In this document: in pieces, positions 63,401-64,000 of the stretch | Layout: every line of letters starts with the position of its first letter | How positions within the stretch are numbered: position 1 is the stretch's first letter | Assembly (NCBI GenBank): GCA_963697365.1 | Contig: CAVONT010000005.1 | Coordinates: 19,276-83,275, forward strand | DNA from: CAIXZV01 sp963697365 | Lineage (GTDB): Bacteria > Chloroflexota > Limnocylindria > Limnocylindrales > CSP1-4 | Direction of reading: 5' to 3' | Length of the DNA stretch: 64,000 nt | Position numbers and translations under genes: made by a program | Notes under the pieces: model-generated | The model's database searches: none | Told to the model about the DNA's origin: nothing | Seen by the model: the letters and a program-made list of their open reading frames with translations, nothing else

Positions 63401-64000
63401 GTGTGACGTACTCCTTCACGGTGACGGCGACGAATGAAGTCGGAACGAGTGCTGCATCGACGCCATCCAACGGGGCAGTGCCGGCGCCACCGGCCACGAG
63501 CTACGTGGTCACCGGCCCCTCAGGCGGGTTCACCCACGCGGTCTCAGGAGCGTTCACCGTCACCCCAAACGGCCGCTTCACCGGCACCATCACCTTCAGC
63601 CCGACGGGTGGCGGACTCTCGACCCCGATCTCGCTCGAATTCACCGCCTCGACGGCTTCGCAGGTGTTTCGGATTACGCCGGCTGCTCCGGGACCCGTGA
63701 CGCTCACACCCAGCAATGACGGTGGCTTACCGAACCCGGCCGCCCTCGCGTACCTGACCGAGCCGGGGGCCCCCTCAGGGGTAGTGGCGGCGGCCGGCGA
63801 CAGTCAGGCGACTGTCTCGTGGACGAAGCCGACTTCGACGGGCGGTCTCTCGATCACGGACTACACCGTCGTCTCGGCTCCGGGCGGGATCGCCTGCTCG
63901 ACGAGCGGCACCTCGTGCACCGTCACGGGGCTCGCTAACGGGACGACATACACGTTCACAGTTGCGGCAACCAATGGGATCGGCAGGGGCCCGGCTTCGA
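60452..64000 (+). CDS. Exported RCC1-repeat and fibronectin type III protein, partial and frame-broken
   Basis: A large secreted or cell-surface protein that runs past the window. It begins at TTG 60452 with a strong purine-rich RBS (AGGGGAGGGG). The signal peptide has a long basic n-region, core VAVAVLGVVMATP and likely cleavage after TAFA. About 14 RCC1-type repeats of ~50 aa follow (AAGxxHTCAxxxxGxVxCWGxNxxGQLGDGTT), then from 62940 a two-part module, an Ig-like domain (SGAFTVTPNGxFTGTITF) plus FN3 (AxVSWxxP...ATNxxG), seen twice. The frame breaks about eight times, near 60704, 60900, 60957, 61146, 61220, 61632, 62558 and 62631; after 61632 the main frame stays open. RCC1 propellers bind proteins; the ligand is unknown. 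Confidence 0.8.

Overview
This is a very GC-rich chromosomal window with dense genes, many GTG starts and a few TTG starts. Most of it is bacterial housekeeping: ribosomal proteins, translation factors, SRP, lipid and peptidoglycan precursors, RNA decay. The gene order (rpmF-plsX-Asp23-nusB-acpP-rnc-smc-ftsY, ffh, rpsP-KH-rimM-trmD-rplS, rpsB-tsf-pyrH-frr-uppS-cdsA-dxr-rseP-ispG, nusA-ylxR-infB-rbfA-nrnA-truB-ribF, rpsO-pnp), the GIDE-LemA pair and a DUF3352 protein, with no outer-membrane assembly genes, fit a high-GC Chloroflexota lineage, perhaps Limnocylindria-like. That assignment is inference; no 16S or tRNA gene is present to test it.

Layout. 1-8.5 kb: phospholipid and fatty-acid entry genes, RNase III, SMC and the SRP receptor FtsY, tightly overlapping. 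8.6-9.9 kb: a frameshifted MFS transporter on the minus strand. 10-16.1 kb: ffh, a DUF3352 membrane protein, then the S16-L19 cluster. 16.2-19.6 kb: DUF1269 protein, PhzF (minus), RNase HII, a lipoprotein and YraN. 20-28.2 kb: the S2/EF-Ts/UMP kinase/RRF operon running into isoprenoid and CDP-DAG synthesis. 28.2-31.4 kb: GIDE, LemA and an M16-like protein. 31.6-38.6 kb: the nusA-infB operon. 38.7-42.8 kb: an oxidoreductase, S15 and PNPase. 42.9-47 kb: accessory genes (zinc ribbon, GNAT, LysR) and asd. 47-56.4 kb: uracil-DNA glycosylase, RNase J, FtsK, RodZ, PncC, MurC, YajQ. 56.5-58.8 kb: a TPP enzyme and a DUF952 protein. 59-64 kb: small unknowns, a gene-poor gap and a large exported RCC1/FN3 repeat protein that runs off the end.

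The most striking observation is the PNPase. Its helical region, between the two RNase PH halves, carries a complete DEDDh (DnaQ-like) 3'-5' exonuclease domain with all five acidic/His residues intact. A phosphorolytic and a hydrolytic exonuclease would then share one chain. I know of no characterised protein with this layout.

A caution about the sequence: rpsB, pnp (twice), the MFS gene, probably the DUF3352 N-terminus, and the RCC1 gene (about eight times) all show single-base frame breaks. Breaks in essential genes suggest consensus indel errors rather than true pseudogenes, so frame-dependent calls there should be read with that in mind.
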